Part shown: one piece after another, positions 25,216 through 33,109 of the stretch
Layout: each line of letters starts with the position of its first letter
Position numbering within the stretch: position 1 is the first letter of the stretch
Source: Streptosporangium lutulentum
GTDB lineage: Bacteria; Actinomycetota; Actinomycetes; Streptosporangiales; Streptosporangiaceae
DNA length: 64,000 nucleotides
Reading direction: 5' to 3'
Assembly (NCBI RefSeq): GCF_030811455.1
Contig: NZ_JAUSQU010000001.1
Span: forward strand, 1,426,001 to 1,490,000
Made by a program: the position numbers and the translations under genes
The notes under the pieces: generated by a model
The model's database searches: none
What the model saw: only the letters and a program-made list of their open reading frames with translations
What the model was told of the DNA's origin: nothing

Positions 25216-26598
25216 TCACGCTACGCGCTCGGCCTCGGTATCGGCCGCGCGCCGCAACGCGGCGATCATTTCCCGGGAGTCGGCGATCCCGTAGCCGTAG
25301 TCGTGGTCGAACCCGACGGTGCTGCGGTCTCGGGCGGTACGGCGGAGCAGGGTGCGCAGCTGGGCGGGGGACAGGCGGGAGGCCGGCCACCGGGTGCGGA
25401 TGGCGGCGACCAGGCCGGCGGCGACCGGGCAGGCGGCGGAGGTGCCCGAGTCGGGCTGGTCGTCGCCGAAGGCCTTGGACCCGGAGAAATGGGTGTAGGA
25501 GCAGATGTCCGGCTTGCGGGCGTCGAGGCGGCCGGGGCCCTGCGAGGAGTAGCCGACCCGCGTGTCGCGCGTGTCCACACCGCCGACGGACAGGGCGTTC
25601 GGGTGGGAGTTGGCGCCCGTGATCGGGCGGTTGGGATAGGCGCAACGGCCGTCCTTGCAGTCGCGTCCGCAGTTCCCGGCGGCGAACAGCACGTCGGCGC
25701 CCGCCTGGTCCAGACTGGCCACGATCAGGTTGAACGGGTGGGCCAGGTTGTCGGAGTAGTTGCCGGTATGGCCGACGGGGAAGTCCCAGTGCGGGGAGAA
25801 GGAGCCCCAGCTGTTGCTGATCACCAGGGAGCGCGATTCCAAGGGCTGGTCCTCCAGGACGGTGCGCAGGTGGGCGAAGGCCGCCACCGCGTCCGACAGC
25901 AGTCCGTCCAGGGCCGATCCGCCCGGCCGCGTGGACAGCAGCACGGGGACGTCGATCAGCGTCGCCCGGGGGGCGGCGATGAGCGTGTCGAACGCGCACA
26001 TCGTGCCGTGGTCCACCTCGAACTCGCCCGGCTCGCCGTTCACGCCGCCGGGGACCCAGCTGCGGCCCGCGTCCAGGATCACATCCCGGCCGAGGTGCCG
26101 GGCGACGTGCGCGGTGTTGATACCGGTGTCCAGCACCGCGAGCGCCACGCCGGACCCGTCCATGCCCTCGCCCGCGAGCTCGGCGACGCGCAGCAGCCGC
26201 TCCACGTCGTGCCAGTCGCCCACCGGGTCGTCACCGCCGCAGGTGAGGATCGGCTCGATCACCGGATCGGCGAACACCCCCACCACCTCGGGGCGGTGGG
26301 TGGGAAGGAGGGTGAGCCGGTTGGACAGCTCGTCGTCGGAGATCTCCCCGCGGACCAGGACCGTGGCCTGGTCGCCGGCGAAGGAGAACGTCAGCGGCTG
26401 GTTCAGGGAGAGGGGGTCGCCTCCGGCGCCCGGCAGGGGGCGGGGCACGGCGACCGGGGTGAAGGAGGCGTCCAGGACGACGCCGGGCAGGGCGCCGGAC
26501 AGGGCGCCGGAGACGTCGGCCGTGGTCATGGTCACGGAGGGATCGGCCACGGCCGTGACGACGTCCGAAGAGGGGCGGAGCTGAATCAGGACACGCAT
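25216..26598 (-). CDS. subtilisin-like serine protease (S8) without signal peptide
   Basis: A 460-residue S8 peptidase. The catalytic residues are Asp near 157 (LAVLDTGIN), His near 197 (EVDHGTMCA), the oxyanion Asn near 309 (LFAAGNCGR) and Ser near 387 (DSGTSAACPVAAG). Residues 1-120 form a non-catalytic N-terminal domain (RVLIQLRPSSDVVTAV) with no signal peptide or membrane helix, so the enzyme appears cytosolic. A Cys-rich insert (AGNCGRDCKDGRC) follows the Asn. It is co-expressed with the 80-residue gene downstream. The substrate is unknown; the layout is unlike secreted degradative subtilases. Confidence 0.92.
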   Translation of the reverse strand: MRVLIQLRPSSDVVTAVADPSVTMTTADVSGALSGALPGVVLDASFTPVAVPRPLPGAGGDPLSLNQPLTFSFAGDQATVLVRGEISDDELSNRLTLLPTHRPEVVGVFADPVIEPILTCGGDDPVGDWHDVERLLRVAELAGEGMDGSGVALAVLDTGINTAHVARHLGRDVILDAGRSWVPGGVNGEPGEFEVDHGTMCAFDTLIAAPRATLIDVPVLLSTRPGGSALDGLLSDAVAAFAHLRTVLEDQPLESRSLVISNSWGSFSPHWDFPVGHTGNYSDNLAHPFNLIVASLDQAGADVLFAAGNCGRDCKDGRCAYPNRPITGANSHPNALSVGGVDTRDTRVGYSSQGPGRLDARKPDICSYTHFSGSKAFGDDQPDSGTSAACPVAAGLVAAIRTRWPASRLSPAQLRTLLRRTARDRSTVGFDHDYGYGIADSREMIAALRRAADTEAERVA

Positions 26599-26771
26599 GA
26601 CGCACCACCGGGATTCGAGGGGAACCGAGTTCCCCTACGTTCCTTCATCCGCCTCGATCATGTCCAGCCGTCCGTATCACGCCCTATTGGTGCTCATGCC
26701 CCTTAAGCACGACAAACCGCAGACGCGGATTTCCTTCCCTGAGGGGTTGGCGATCACTAGCGTTGGATGGC

Positions 26772-28820
26772 ATGACCGCAGCGGCGGAGACGACGCCAAC
26801 CCCACATCCCGATGTCCGGCACGCACCTTGGCTGAGCACCCGGCCGCGACTGGTCGTGGCCAGCGCCTTCATGCTTTTCCTGGAACTGGCGCTGATCCGG
26901 TGGACCGGATCGAACATCGTGCACCTGAGCTATTTCACGAACTTCGTTCTGCTCGGTTCCTTTCTCGGGATCGGACTGGGTTTCCTTCGCGTGGGGCGCA
27001 CCACGCGGCAGCCGTACTACTCGCCGATCGTGCTGGCCATCCTGGTGCCGATCATCCTGCTCTTCCCCGTCACCGTGGACCGGCAGACCGAGGGCGTCCT
27101 GTACTGGACGAGCCTGAGCACCACCGGGCCACCGGCCTGGCTGATCCTGCCTGTGATCTTCACGGCGGCGGCGATCGTGCTGATGGGCCCCGCGGAGCTG
27201 GTCGGGCGCTGCTTCCCCGAGCTGGGGCGGCTGGAGGCCTACCGCTACGACCTGATCGGCAGCCTCACCGGCATCGGGCTGTTCACCGCGCTGTCGTTCC
27301 TCAGCGCGCCCCCCGTGGTGTGGGGGGCCATCGTCGCGATCGCCTACGCGGTGCTGCTGTGGCCCCGCACGGTCTGGGCGCGGGTGGCGCTGGCGATGCC
27401 GTCGCTGGTCATCGTCGGGGCGCTCGGCGTGGAGACGCTGACCGCGGGGGCACTGTGGTCGCCCTACTACAAGGTGACCTATTCGCACGCCCAGTGGAAC
27501 GGCGTGCCGCTGATGGACATCAGCGTGAACGGCATCCCGCACCAGCAGGCCACCCCGGCCAAGAGCAAGCTGGAGTGGGAGGGACAGTACGGCCTGCCGT
27601 ACGAGCGGTCGACCTCGGGCAAGCTGGACGACGTGCTGATCGTGGGCGCGGGCAGCGGCACCGACGTGTCGATCGCGCTGTCCAAGGGCGCCAAGCGGGT
27701 GGACGCCGTGGAGATCGATCCCAAGCTGCTCGAACTCGGCCGCACCTACCATCCGGACAGGCCCTACAACGACCCGCGTGTCACCACCCACGTCACCGAC
27801 GGCCGCGCCTTCCTCGAACGCAACTCCGACAAGAGATACGACCTGATCCTCTTCGCGCTGCCCGACTCGCTCACGCTGGTCTCCGGGGCGAGCTCGCTGC
27901 GGCTGGAGAGCTACCTGTTCACCCAGCAGGCGATGGAGGCGGCCAGGAATCACCTCAAGCCCGACGGCGTCTTCTCGATGTACAACTACTACCGCGAGAA
28001 CTGGCTGGTGGACCGGCTCGGCTCCACCATGCAGGCGGCCTTCGGGCACAAGCCGTGCGTGGACGTCGTCAGCGAGGCAGGACAGCAGGCCGTGATCACC
28101 TCCGGGCTCAGTGCCGCGACGCAGAGGTGCGCCACGGAGTGGGCGGGAGCGACCGCGCAGACCCCGCCGCCGACCGGTGACGACCGGCCCTTCCTCTACC
28201 TGAAGGACCGGACGATCCCGCAGATCTACATCATCACCCTCGGCCTGATCCTGATCGTGAGCATGCTCGCGGTCCGTGCGGTCGCCGGCCCGTACCGGCG
28301 CATGCGCCCCTACGCCGACCTCTTCCTGCTCGGCGTGGCGTTCCTGCTGCTGGAGACCAAGAACGTGACCGGGTTCGCGCTGCTGTTCGGCACCACCTGG
28401 GTGGTGAACGCGGTCGTGTTCGGCGGGGTGCTGGTCGCCGTGCTCGCCGCGGTTGAGGTGACGCGCCGCTTCCGGGTCCCATCGCTGCCCGTGATGTACG
28501 GCGTGCTCCTCGGCGGCCTGGTACTGGCCTGGCTGGTGCCCAACTCCTGGTTGCTGGGCCTGCCGCTGCCGGTGCGCGCGGTGGTCGCCGTGGTCGTGGC
28601 GTTCCTGCCGATCTTCGCGGCCAACGTGGTGTTCGCCAAGCGTTTCGCCGACTCCGAGAACGGCACGCTCGCCTTCGGCGCGAACCTGCTGGGTGCCATG
28701 GTCGGCGGCTGCCTGGAGTATCTGGCGCTCATCGTCGGCTACCAGGCCCTGCTGATCGTGGCGGGCCTGATCTACCTCATGGCCTTCGCCCTGCTGCCCA
28801 GGAACGCCCGGATCGCCTGA
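26772..28820 (+). CDS. polytopic membrane spermidine synthase-like protein
   Basis: A 682-residue protein. The N-terminal part has six to seven membrane helices (ASAFMLFLELALIRWTG, NFVLLGSFLGIGLGF and others to about residue 225). A soluble Rossmann methyltransferase/spermidine-synthase domain spans about 275-470 (VLIVGAGSGTDVSIALSKGA, VDAVEIDPKLLELG, VTDGRAFLERN, YDLILFALPD). Further helices follow to the end. The SAM-type glycine loop and the acidic EID are intact. Whether it makes polyamines or methylates a lipid is unknown. The ATG at 26772 is preferred; a TTG at 26763 adds three residues. Confidence 0.88.
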   Translation: MTAAAETTPTPHPDVRHAPWLSTRPRLVVASAFMLFLELALIRWTGSNIVHLSYFTNFVLLGSFLGIGLGFLRVGRTTRQPYYSPIVLAILVPIILLFPVTVDRQTEGVLYWTSLSTTGPPAWLILPVIFTAAAIVLMGPAELVGRCFPELGRLEAYRYDLIGSLTGIGLFTALSFLSAPPVVWGAIVAIAYAVLLWPRTVWARVALAMPSLVIVGALGVETLTAGALWSPYYKVTYSHAQWNGVPLMDISVNGIPHQQATPAKSKLEWEGQYGLPYERSTSGKLDDVLIVGAGSGTDVSIALSKGAKRVDAVEIDPKLLELGRTYHPDRPYNDPRVTTHVTDGRAFLERNSDKRYDLILFALPDSLTLVSGASSLRLESYLFTQQAMEAARNHLKPDGVFSMYNYYRENWLVDRLGSTMQAAFGHKPCVDVVSEAGQQAVITSGLSAATQRCATEWAGATAQTPPPTGDDRPFLYLKDRTIPQIYIITLGLILIVSMLAVRAVAGPYRRMRPYADLFLLGVAFLLLETKNVTGFALLFGTTWVVNAVVFGGVLVAVLAAVEVTRRFRVPSLPVMYGVLLGGLVLAWLVPNSWLLGLPLPVRAVVAVVVAFLPIFAANVVFAKRFADSENGTLAFGANLLGAMVGGCLEYLALIVGYQALLIVAGLIYLMAFALLPRNARIA

Positions 28821-28876
28821 GAGCGGGCGCCCGTCGCCGAGGGCCTCGCCGTACGGCGGCCCGGCGCCCGTGACGA

Positions 28877-28929
28877 GAAAGACCCGTGGCCCGCACCCCT
28901 TTCAAAGGGGTGCGGGCCACGGGTCTTTC
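28877..28929. terminator. 25-bp bidirectional terminator
   Basis: Two perfectly complementary 25-base arms (28877-28901 and 28905-28929, beginning GAAAGACCCGTGG) with a TCA loop lie between convergent genes. This is the strongest hairpin in the window. Confidence 0.92.
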
Positions 28930-28969
28930 GGGCGGGAGCCGGTGTCCGGGGTGGAAGACCCGGGACGGG

Positions 28970-30889
28970 TCAGAACCCGCAGAGATCGCTGAGGGCCTGG
29001 GCGCCGGCCTTGCTGCCGTTCTGGGTGGGGGTCTGGCTCGGCAGCGCCGCCACGGTCCTGGTGGGCTTGGGGGTGAGGGTGGGCGTCGTGCCGCTCGTGC
29101 CGGGGGAGGGTGTCACCCGGGCGGCCTGGGGACGGCGCGCGGGCGGGCGCAGTGCCCTGGCGGTCGCGGTGCGGATCTTCTGCCAGTCGGCGGCGCCGGG
29201 CCAGAAGTCCGGCGGCACGAACTGAAGGCTGGTGATCTTGGCGTCCTTGACCTTGAGGCCGAGTTCGACGAGGTGCGGCAGCAGCTCGCGGGGAATGTCG
29301 GTCTTGGCCATCTGCTTGGCCACACCCGCGATCTTGGTGAAGTTGGTGAGCACGACCTGGGGGGTGGCCTGCTGGGCGAAGGCGCCGATGACACAGCGCT
29401 GGCGGTTCATCCGGGAGAAGTCGTCGCTCTCGACGCGGGAGCGGCCGTACCAGAGCGCCTCCTCACCCGACAGCGTCCGGTAGCCGGCCTTGATGGTGCC
29501 CGCGGTGCCGTAGTGGCCGCCCCACTTCACGTCGTTGTCCACCCTGATCTTCAGCCCGCCGATGGCGTCCACCAGGTGGGCGAAGCCGAACATGTTGATC
29601 AAAGCGTAATAGTCGATCTTGAGGTTGAGCGTGAAGCCGATGGCGTCCATGAGGGCTCTGGGGCCTCGCTCCCCGGTCTTGCCCGGAACGATGTCGGGAT
29701 GCTCCTCGCCGTACTGCCAGATCTCGTTGAGCAGGCCGCCGTTGGGCAGCTCGCGCATGTAGCCGTTGGGAAACTGCTTGCCGAGCGGGGTGTTGGGAGG
29801 GAAGCGGACGTGCTGCAGGTTGCGGGGGAGACTGAACAGGACCGTGTTGCCGGTTTTGGTGTCCACACTGGCCACGTTCATGCTGTCGGTCCGCACGCCC
29901 TCCCTGTTGCCCGCGCCATCGCCGCCGACGAGCAGGAAGTTCACCCGGGTGCGGCCGTTCCACGGATCCTCGTGCTTGACCGGGGCCACCGCGGGGTTGT
30001 CCGTGGAGCTCTGGAAGATGGCGTTGGCCGCGTCCTTGACGGTCAGCACGGTGCTCGCGGTCAGCGCGAACGGCGCCGTCACCGCCACGCAGAGCACGCC
30101 CACCACGATGCCCGACACGATCTGGCCCCTGCCGCTCAGGCGGTTGGGGCGCAGGGAGACGTAGGACCAGAGCACCAGCAGGAACCAGCAGAACGCGCCG
30201 ACGATGGCCAGGATCGTCCCGGCGAGGAGCGTGCCGTCCTGGGCGACCAGACCGGCGTCGCCGCTCAGGACGAACCCCCCGATCAGCGCGGTCAGCAGCA
30301 GCGCGCCGAAGATCCCGAGCAGGATGAAGCCGGTACGGCGACGCCCCGCGCGCAGGTGGGCCGAGCCCGGAAGGATTATGGATAGAGCGGTCCAGCCGAC
30401 GAGCGAGAGGGGCGTCAGCGGCTTGGCGAACCGCATCCGTCCCGGGGGGGCGGGAACGGAGGGCCGGGTTTCGGCCTCCCGCGTCTGCTCGGGCCGCGTG
30501 TCCGGCGCGCCCTGCGCGTGACGGGCGTCCTGCCCGTCCTGTTCCGCCTGCTCGGGTCGTCTGCCCGGAGCGTCCTGCCGGTCCTGGGCGGCAGGCCGGC
30601 CCCGCCCGTCAGGGGGGCGGTGCCCCTCCGGTACGGCCTCCGCGTGATGCGGGTCCTGCGTGTCGGCCGGGCCCCGTGCCCCCGGCGGGTCCTGCGTGTC
30701 GGCCGGGCCCCGCGCTCCCGGCGATCCCTGCGCGTCGGCCGGGCCCCGCGTCCCCGACGGTCCCTGCACGTCGGATGATCCGTCCGTGCCGTCGGGACCT
30801 GGGCCGGGGGCCGCGCTGCGCCGCCGGGAGCGCCGTTTCCCACCCTCACTGGCGAGATCCCCCGAGTCTTGCCCAAGGCGCATCGTCAC
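28970..30889 (-). CDS. LytR-CpsA-Psr (LCP) family cell-wall ligase with long repetitive N-terminus
   Basis: A 639-residue protein. Residues 1-150 are cytosolic, hydrophilic and repetitive, with three 12-residue G-x-R-G-P-A-D-x-Q-x-x-P units at 46-81. About four membrane helices follow at 165-300 (VGWTALSIILPGSAH, FILLGIFGALLLTALIGGF, ILAIVGAFCWFLLVLWSYV). An extracytoplasmic LCP domain lies at about 340-560 (NFLLVGGDGAGNREGVRTDS, SLPRNLQHVRFP, YALINMFGFAHLVDAIGG). LCP enzymes attach secondary polymers to peptidoglycan. The tail is Thr/Pro-rich. The GTG at 30889 has AGGAAG upstream; the ATG at 30883 is an alternative. Confidence 0.92.
   Translation of the reverse strand: MTMRLGQDSGDLASEGGKRRSRRRSAAPGPGPDGTDGSSDVQGPSGTRGPADAQGSPGARGPADTQDPPGARGPADTQDPHHAEAVPEGHRPPDGRGRPAAQDRQDAPGRRPEQAEQDGQDARHAQGAPDTRPEQTREAETRPSVPAPPGRMRFAKPLTPLSLVGWTALSIILPGSAHLRAGRRRTGFILLGIFGALLLTALIGGFVLSGDAGLVAQDGTLLAGTILAIVGAFCWFLLVLWSYVSLRPNRLSGRGQIVSGIVVGVLCVAVTAPFALTASTVLTVKDAANAIFQSSTDNPAVAPVKHEDPWNGRTRVNFLLVGGDGAGNREGVRTDSMNVASVDTKTGNTVLFSLPRNLQHVRFPPNTPLGKQFPNGYMRELPNGGLLNEIWQYGEEHPDIVPGKTGERGPRALMDAIGFTLNLKIDYYALINMFGFAHLVDAIGGLKIRVDNDVKWGGHYGTAGTIKAGYRTLSGEEALWYGRSRVESDDFSRMNRQRCVIGAFAQQATPQVVLTNFTKIAGVAKQMAKTDIPRELLPHLVELGLKVKDAKITSLQFVPPDFWPGAADWQKIRTATARALRPPARRPQAARVTPSPGTSGTTPTLTPKPTRTVAALPSQTPTQNGSKAGAQALSDLCGF
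30647..30754 (-). repeat. three 36-bp coding repeats in the LCP gene
   Basis: Three consecutive units encode G-(T/A)-R-G-P-A-D-(A/T)-Q-(G/D)-(S/P)-(P/H). They are highly similar at the DNA level and in frame. Confidence 0.85.
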
Positions 30890-31315
30890 ACCGCTTCCTA
30901 CTACGTCTTATCCCGGTCCACCTGGCGAAACGGCCAAAGTTCCCTAATTCCACGGAATTGTCAGGATTCTAGCCCTCATACACGGACATGGCAGACGGAT
31001 GACCAATTTGTGGTTAATGGTCCCTTACACTACGGCGTCGCCGGGTTGGTCTGGGTGAGGGCCGCTGGTGCGGGTGGAGGCGCCCCGGAGGCGGCGGCGG
31101 GAGATATGACCCGCCGTCCGCCACGCTGTCTCCCCATCGCCCCAAACATCCGATATGGCCGTGAAGGCTCGGGCGTTTGTCGAATTTGGGGCGTAAGCAT
31201 ACTGATTTCTCATACGTCACGGATGTCGCTGCATTCGGTTACATTCCGAAATCATCCGAGGTGATCTCCGCGATGTGCGGGACCCAGCCAGGTGCTGTGT
31301 CCTAGCTTCAAAGTC
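30890..31315. other. 426-base divergent region LCP gene / LysR gene
   Basis: No gene is supported. Features seen are a perfect short palindrome AATTCC-GT-GGAATT at about 30946-30959 in the LCP leader, and a 9-bp inverted repeat CGCCCCAAA (31138-31146) / TTTGGGGCG (31185-31193) spaced by 38 bases. A low-GC tract at 31190-31260 lies in front of the LysR gene. The region is longer than usual for this window and may hold operator sites or an untranslated RNA leader. Confidence 0.5.
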
Positions 31316-32185
31316 ATGAATCTGCAGCAGCTCCGCTATGTGGTCGCGACGGCGGAGCATCGCACCATGACCGACGCGGCCAGGTCGCTGTACATCGCAC
31401 AACCTGCGCTTTCACGTGCGATAAGAGACCTCGAACGAGAGCTCGGAATGACGTTGTTCGCCCGTTCCGGACGTGGCGTGGTCGTCACGGCCCAAGGGCG
31501 CCGGGTCGTCAAACTGGCCCGGGAGGCACTCGACGCCGTTCGTGAGATCGAGGCACTGTCCACGCATGGCCATTCGTCCGAGGCGGAACTGCGTATCGCC
31601 TCGACCCCCAGCCTTGAGCCGGGGTTGGCCGGACGCCTCCTCCCCGCGTACACCGCCGAACATCCCGGTGTACGCGTCCACATTGTCCGCTGTGACGGAC
31701 GGGACGGCGTGATCAGCGCCATCAGGGACCAGCGGGCCGACCTCGGCCTGACGGACCTGCCCGTCCCCACCGATCTGATCAGCCATCCGCTCGAGCGCCA
31801 GGAGATCGTCCTGATCTCCCCGCCCGGCGTGGCCCTGCCCGACCCGGTGCCGATGAGCAGGCTCAACGGCATGCGACTGGTGCTGCCGGCTCCCGGCAGT
31901 TCCCGGCGAAGGGAGTTCGAAGCGCTGTTCGCCAAGCACGGCGTCACCCCGGTGGTGGCGGCGCAGCTGGACGAGCGCGGCAACTGGCTGAGCGCGGTCC
32001 GCTCAGGTACGGCCTCGCTGCTCTGGTACCGGGGGATGACCGAACAGGCCGCCCGGGCAGGGCTGGTGGTTCGCGCCCTTGATCCCTCGGTCCGCCGGGT
32101 GATCGCCATCGTCCACGCGCGACGGCGGCTGCCCGCCATCGCGCAGGAGTTCCTGTCCGTGGCCGAAAGTGGGTCGGCCGCCTAG
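31316..32185 (+). CDS. LysR-family transcriptional regulator
   Basis: A 289-residue regulator. The N-terminal helix-turn-helix is standard (MNLQQLRYVVATAEHRTMTD, ARSLYIAQPALSRAIRDLE). The effector domain starts at about residue 92 (ELRIASTPSLEPGLAGRLLP, HPGVRVHIVRCDG, ADLGLTDLPV). The ATG at 31316 has no Shine-Dalgarno but a TAGCTT hexamer about 10 bases upstream, which fits a leaderless mRNA. An upstream in-frame start at 31292 has no support. The target is unknown; the LCP gene is divergent. Confidence 0.93.
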   Translation: MNLQQLRYVVATAEHRTMTDAARSLYIAQPALSRAIRDLERELGMTLFARSGRGVVVTAQGRRVVKLAREALDAVREIEALSTHGHSSEAELRIASTPSLEPGLAGRLLPAYTAEHPGVRVHIVRCDGRDGVISAIRDQRADLGLTDLPVPTDLISHPLERQEIVLISPPGVALPDPVPMSRLNGMRLVLPAPGSSRRREFEALFAKHGVTPVVAAQLDERGNWLSAVRSGTASLLWYRGMTEQAARAGLVVRALDPSVRRVIAIVHARRRLPAIAQEFLSVAESGSAA

Positions 32186-32271
32186 GAACGCGCTGATTGT
32201 CCGTTTTTCCCCAGAGGCGGCGCAGGTGGGAGCGCCGGCCTCTCCGACACCGGGCTATAGGCTCGGTATCG

Positions 32272-33105
32272 ATGACTACCCTGCACCTGCGTGGCCGTGA
32301 GTTCCGGCCCGGCGAGTTCGCGATCATGGCTGTGGTGAACCGCACCCCCGACTCCTTCTTCGACAAAGGCAGGACGTACGGCTTCGCGGCCGCACTCGAC
32401 GCGGTGGACGGGGCCGTCGGCAACGGCGCGGACATCGTGGACATCGGCGGCGTCAAGGCGGGTCCCGGCGACGAGGTGAGCCCCGCGGAGGAGATCCGCC
32501 GGGTGGCCGACCTGGTCGCGGCGGTCAGAGAGCGCCACCCCCAACTGATCATCAGCGTCGACACCTGGCGCGCCGAGGTCGGCGAGGTCGTCGCCGAGGC
32601 GGGCGCCGACCTGCTCAACGACACCTGGGGCGGGGTCGACCCCGACCTGGCGAAGGTCGCCGCCAAGCACGGCATCGGGCTGGTCTGCGCGCACGCCGGA
32701 CGCGTCGCCCCCCGTACCCGCCCGCACCGCATCGCCTACGCCGACGTGGTCGCCGACGTCATCGCTCACACCACGGACCTCGCCGAGCGCGCCGTCGCGG
32801 CGGGAGTTCCCAGGGAGTCGATCCTGATCGACCCGGCGCACGACTTCGGCAAGAACACCTGGCACTCCCTGGAGGTGAGCCGCCGCCTGCACGAGATGGT
32901 CGCCACCGGCTGGCCGGTGCTCGTCGCGGTCTCCAACAAGGACTTCGTCGGGGAGACGCTCGGAGGTCTCCCGGTCGACCGCCGCCACGCGGGCACGATG
33001 GCCACCCTCGCGGTCTCCGCCTGGCAGGGCGCCCGGGTCTTCAGGGTCCACGACGCCGCCTCCGCCCGCACCGCGCTGGCCACCGTGGCCGAGCTGCGAG
33101 GCTGA
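32272..33105 (+). CDS. folP2: dihydropteroate synthase-like protein FolP2
   Basis: A 277-residue TIM-barrel protein of the FolP2 subgroup. IMAVVNRTPDSFFDKG, DIVDIGGVKAGPGDEVS, LIISVDTWRAEV, LLNDTWGGVDP, ILIDPAHDFGKNTWHS and SNKDFVGETLGGLPVDRR follow the mycobacterial FolP2 closely. In canonical FolP the second motif is GGES; here it is GGVKAGPG. Mycobacterial FolP2 has no detectable synthase activity, so a true folate role is doubtful. The ATG at 32272 is likely leaderless (TATAGG about 15 bases upstream). Confidence 0.92.
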   Translation: MTTLHLRGREFRPGEFAIMAVVNRTPDSFFDKGRTYGFAAALDAVDGAVGNGADIVDIGGVKAGPGDEVSPAEEIRRVADLVAAVRERHPQLIISVDTWRAEVGEVVAEAGADLLNDTWGGVDPDLAKVAAKHGIGLVCAHAGRVAPRTRPHRIAYADVVADVIAHTTDLAERAVAAGVPRESILIDPAHDFGKNTWHSLEVSRRLHEMVATGWPVLVAVSNKDFVGETLGGLPVDRRHAGTMATLAVSAWQGARVFRVHDAASARTALATVAELRG

Positions 33106-33109
33106 CCGG

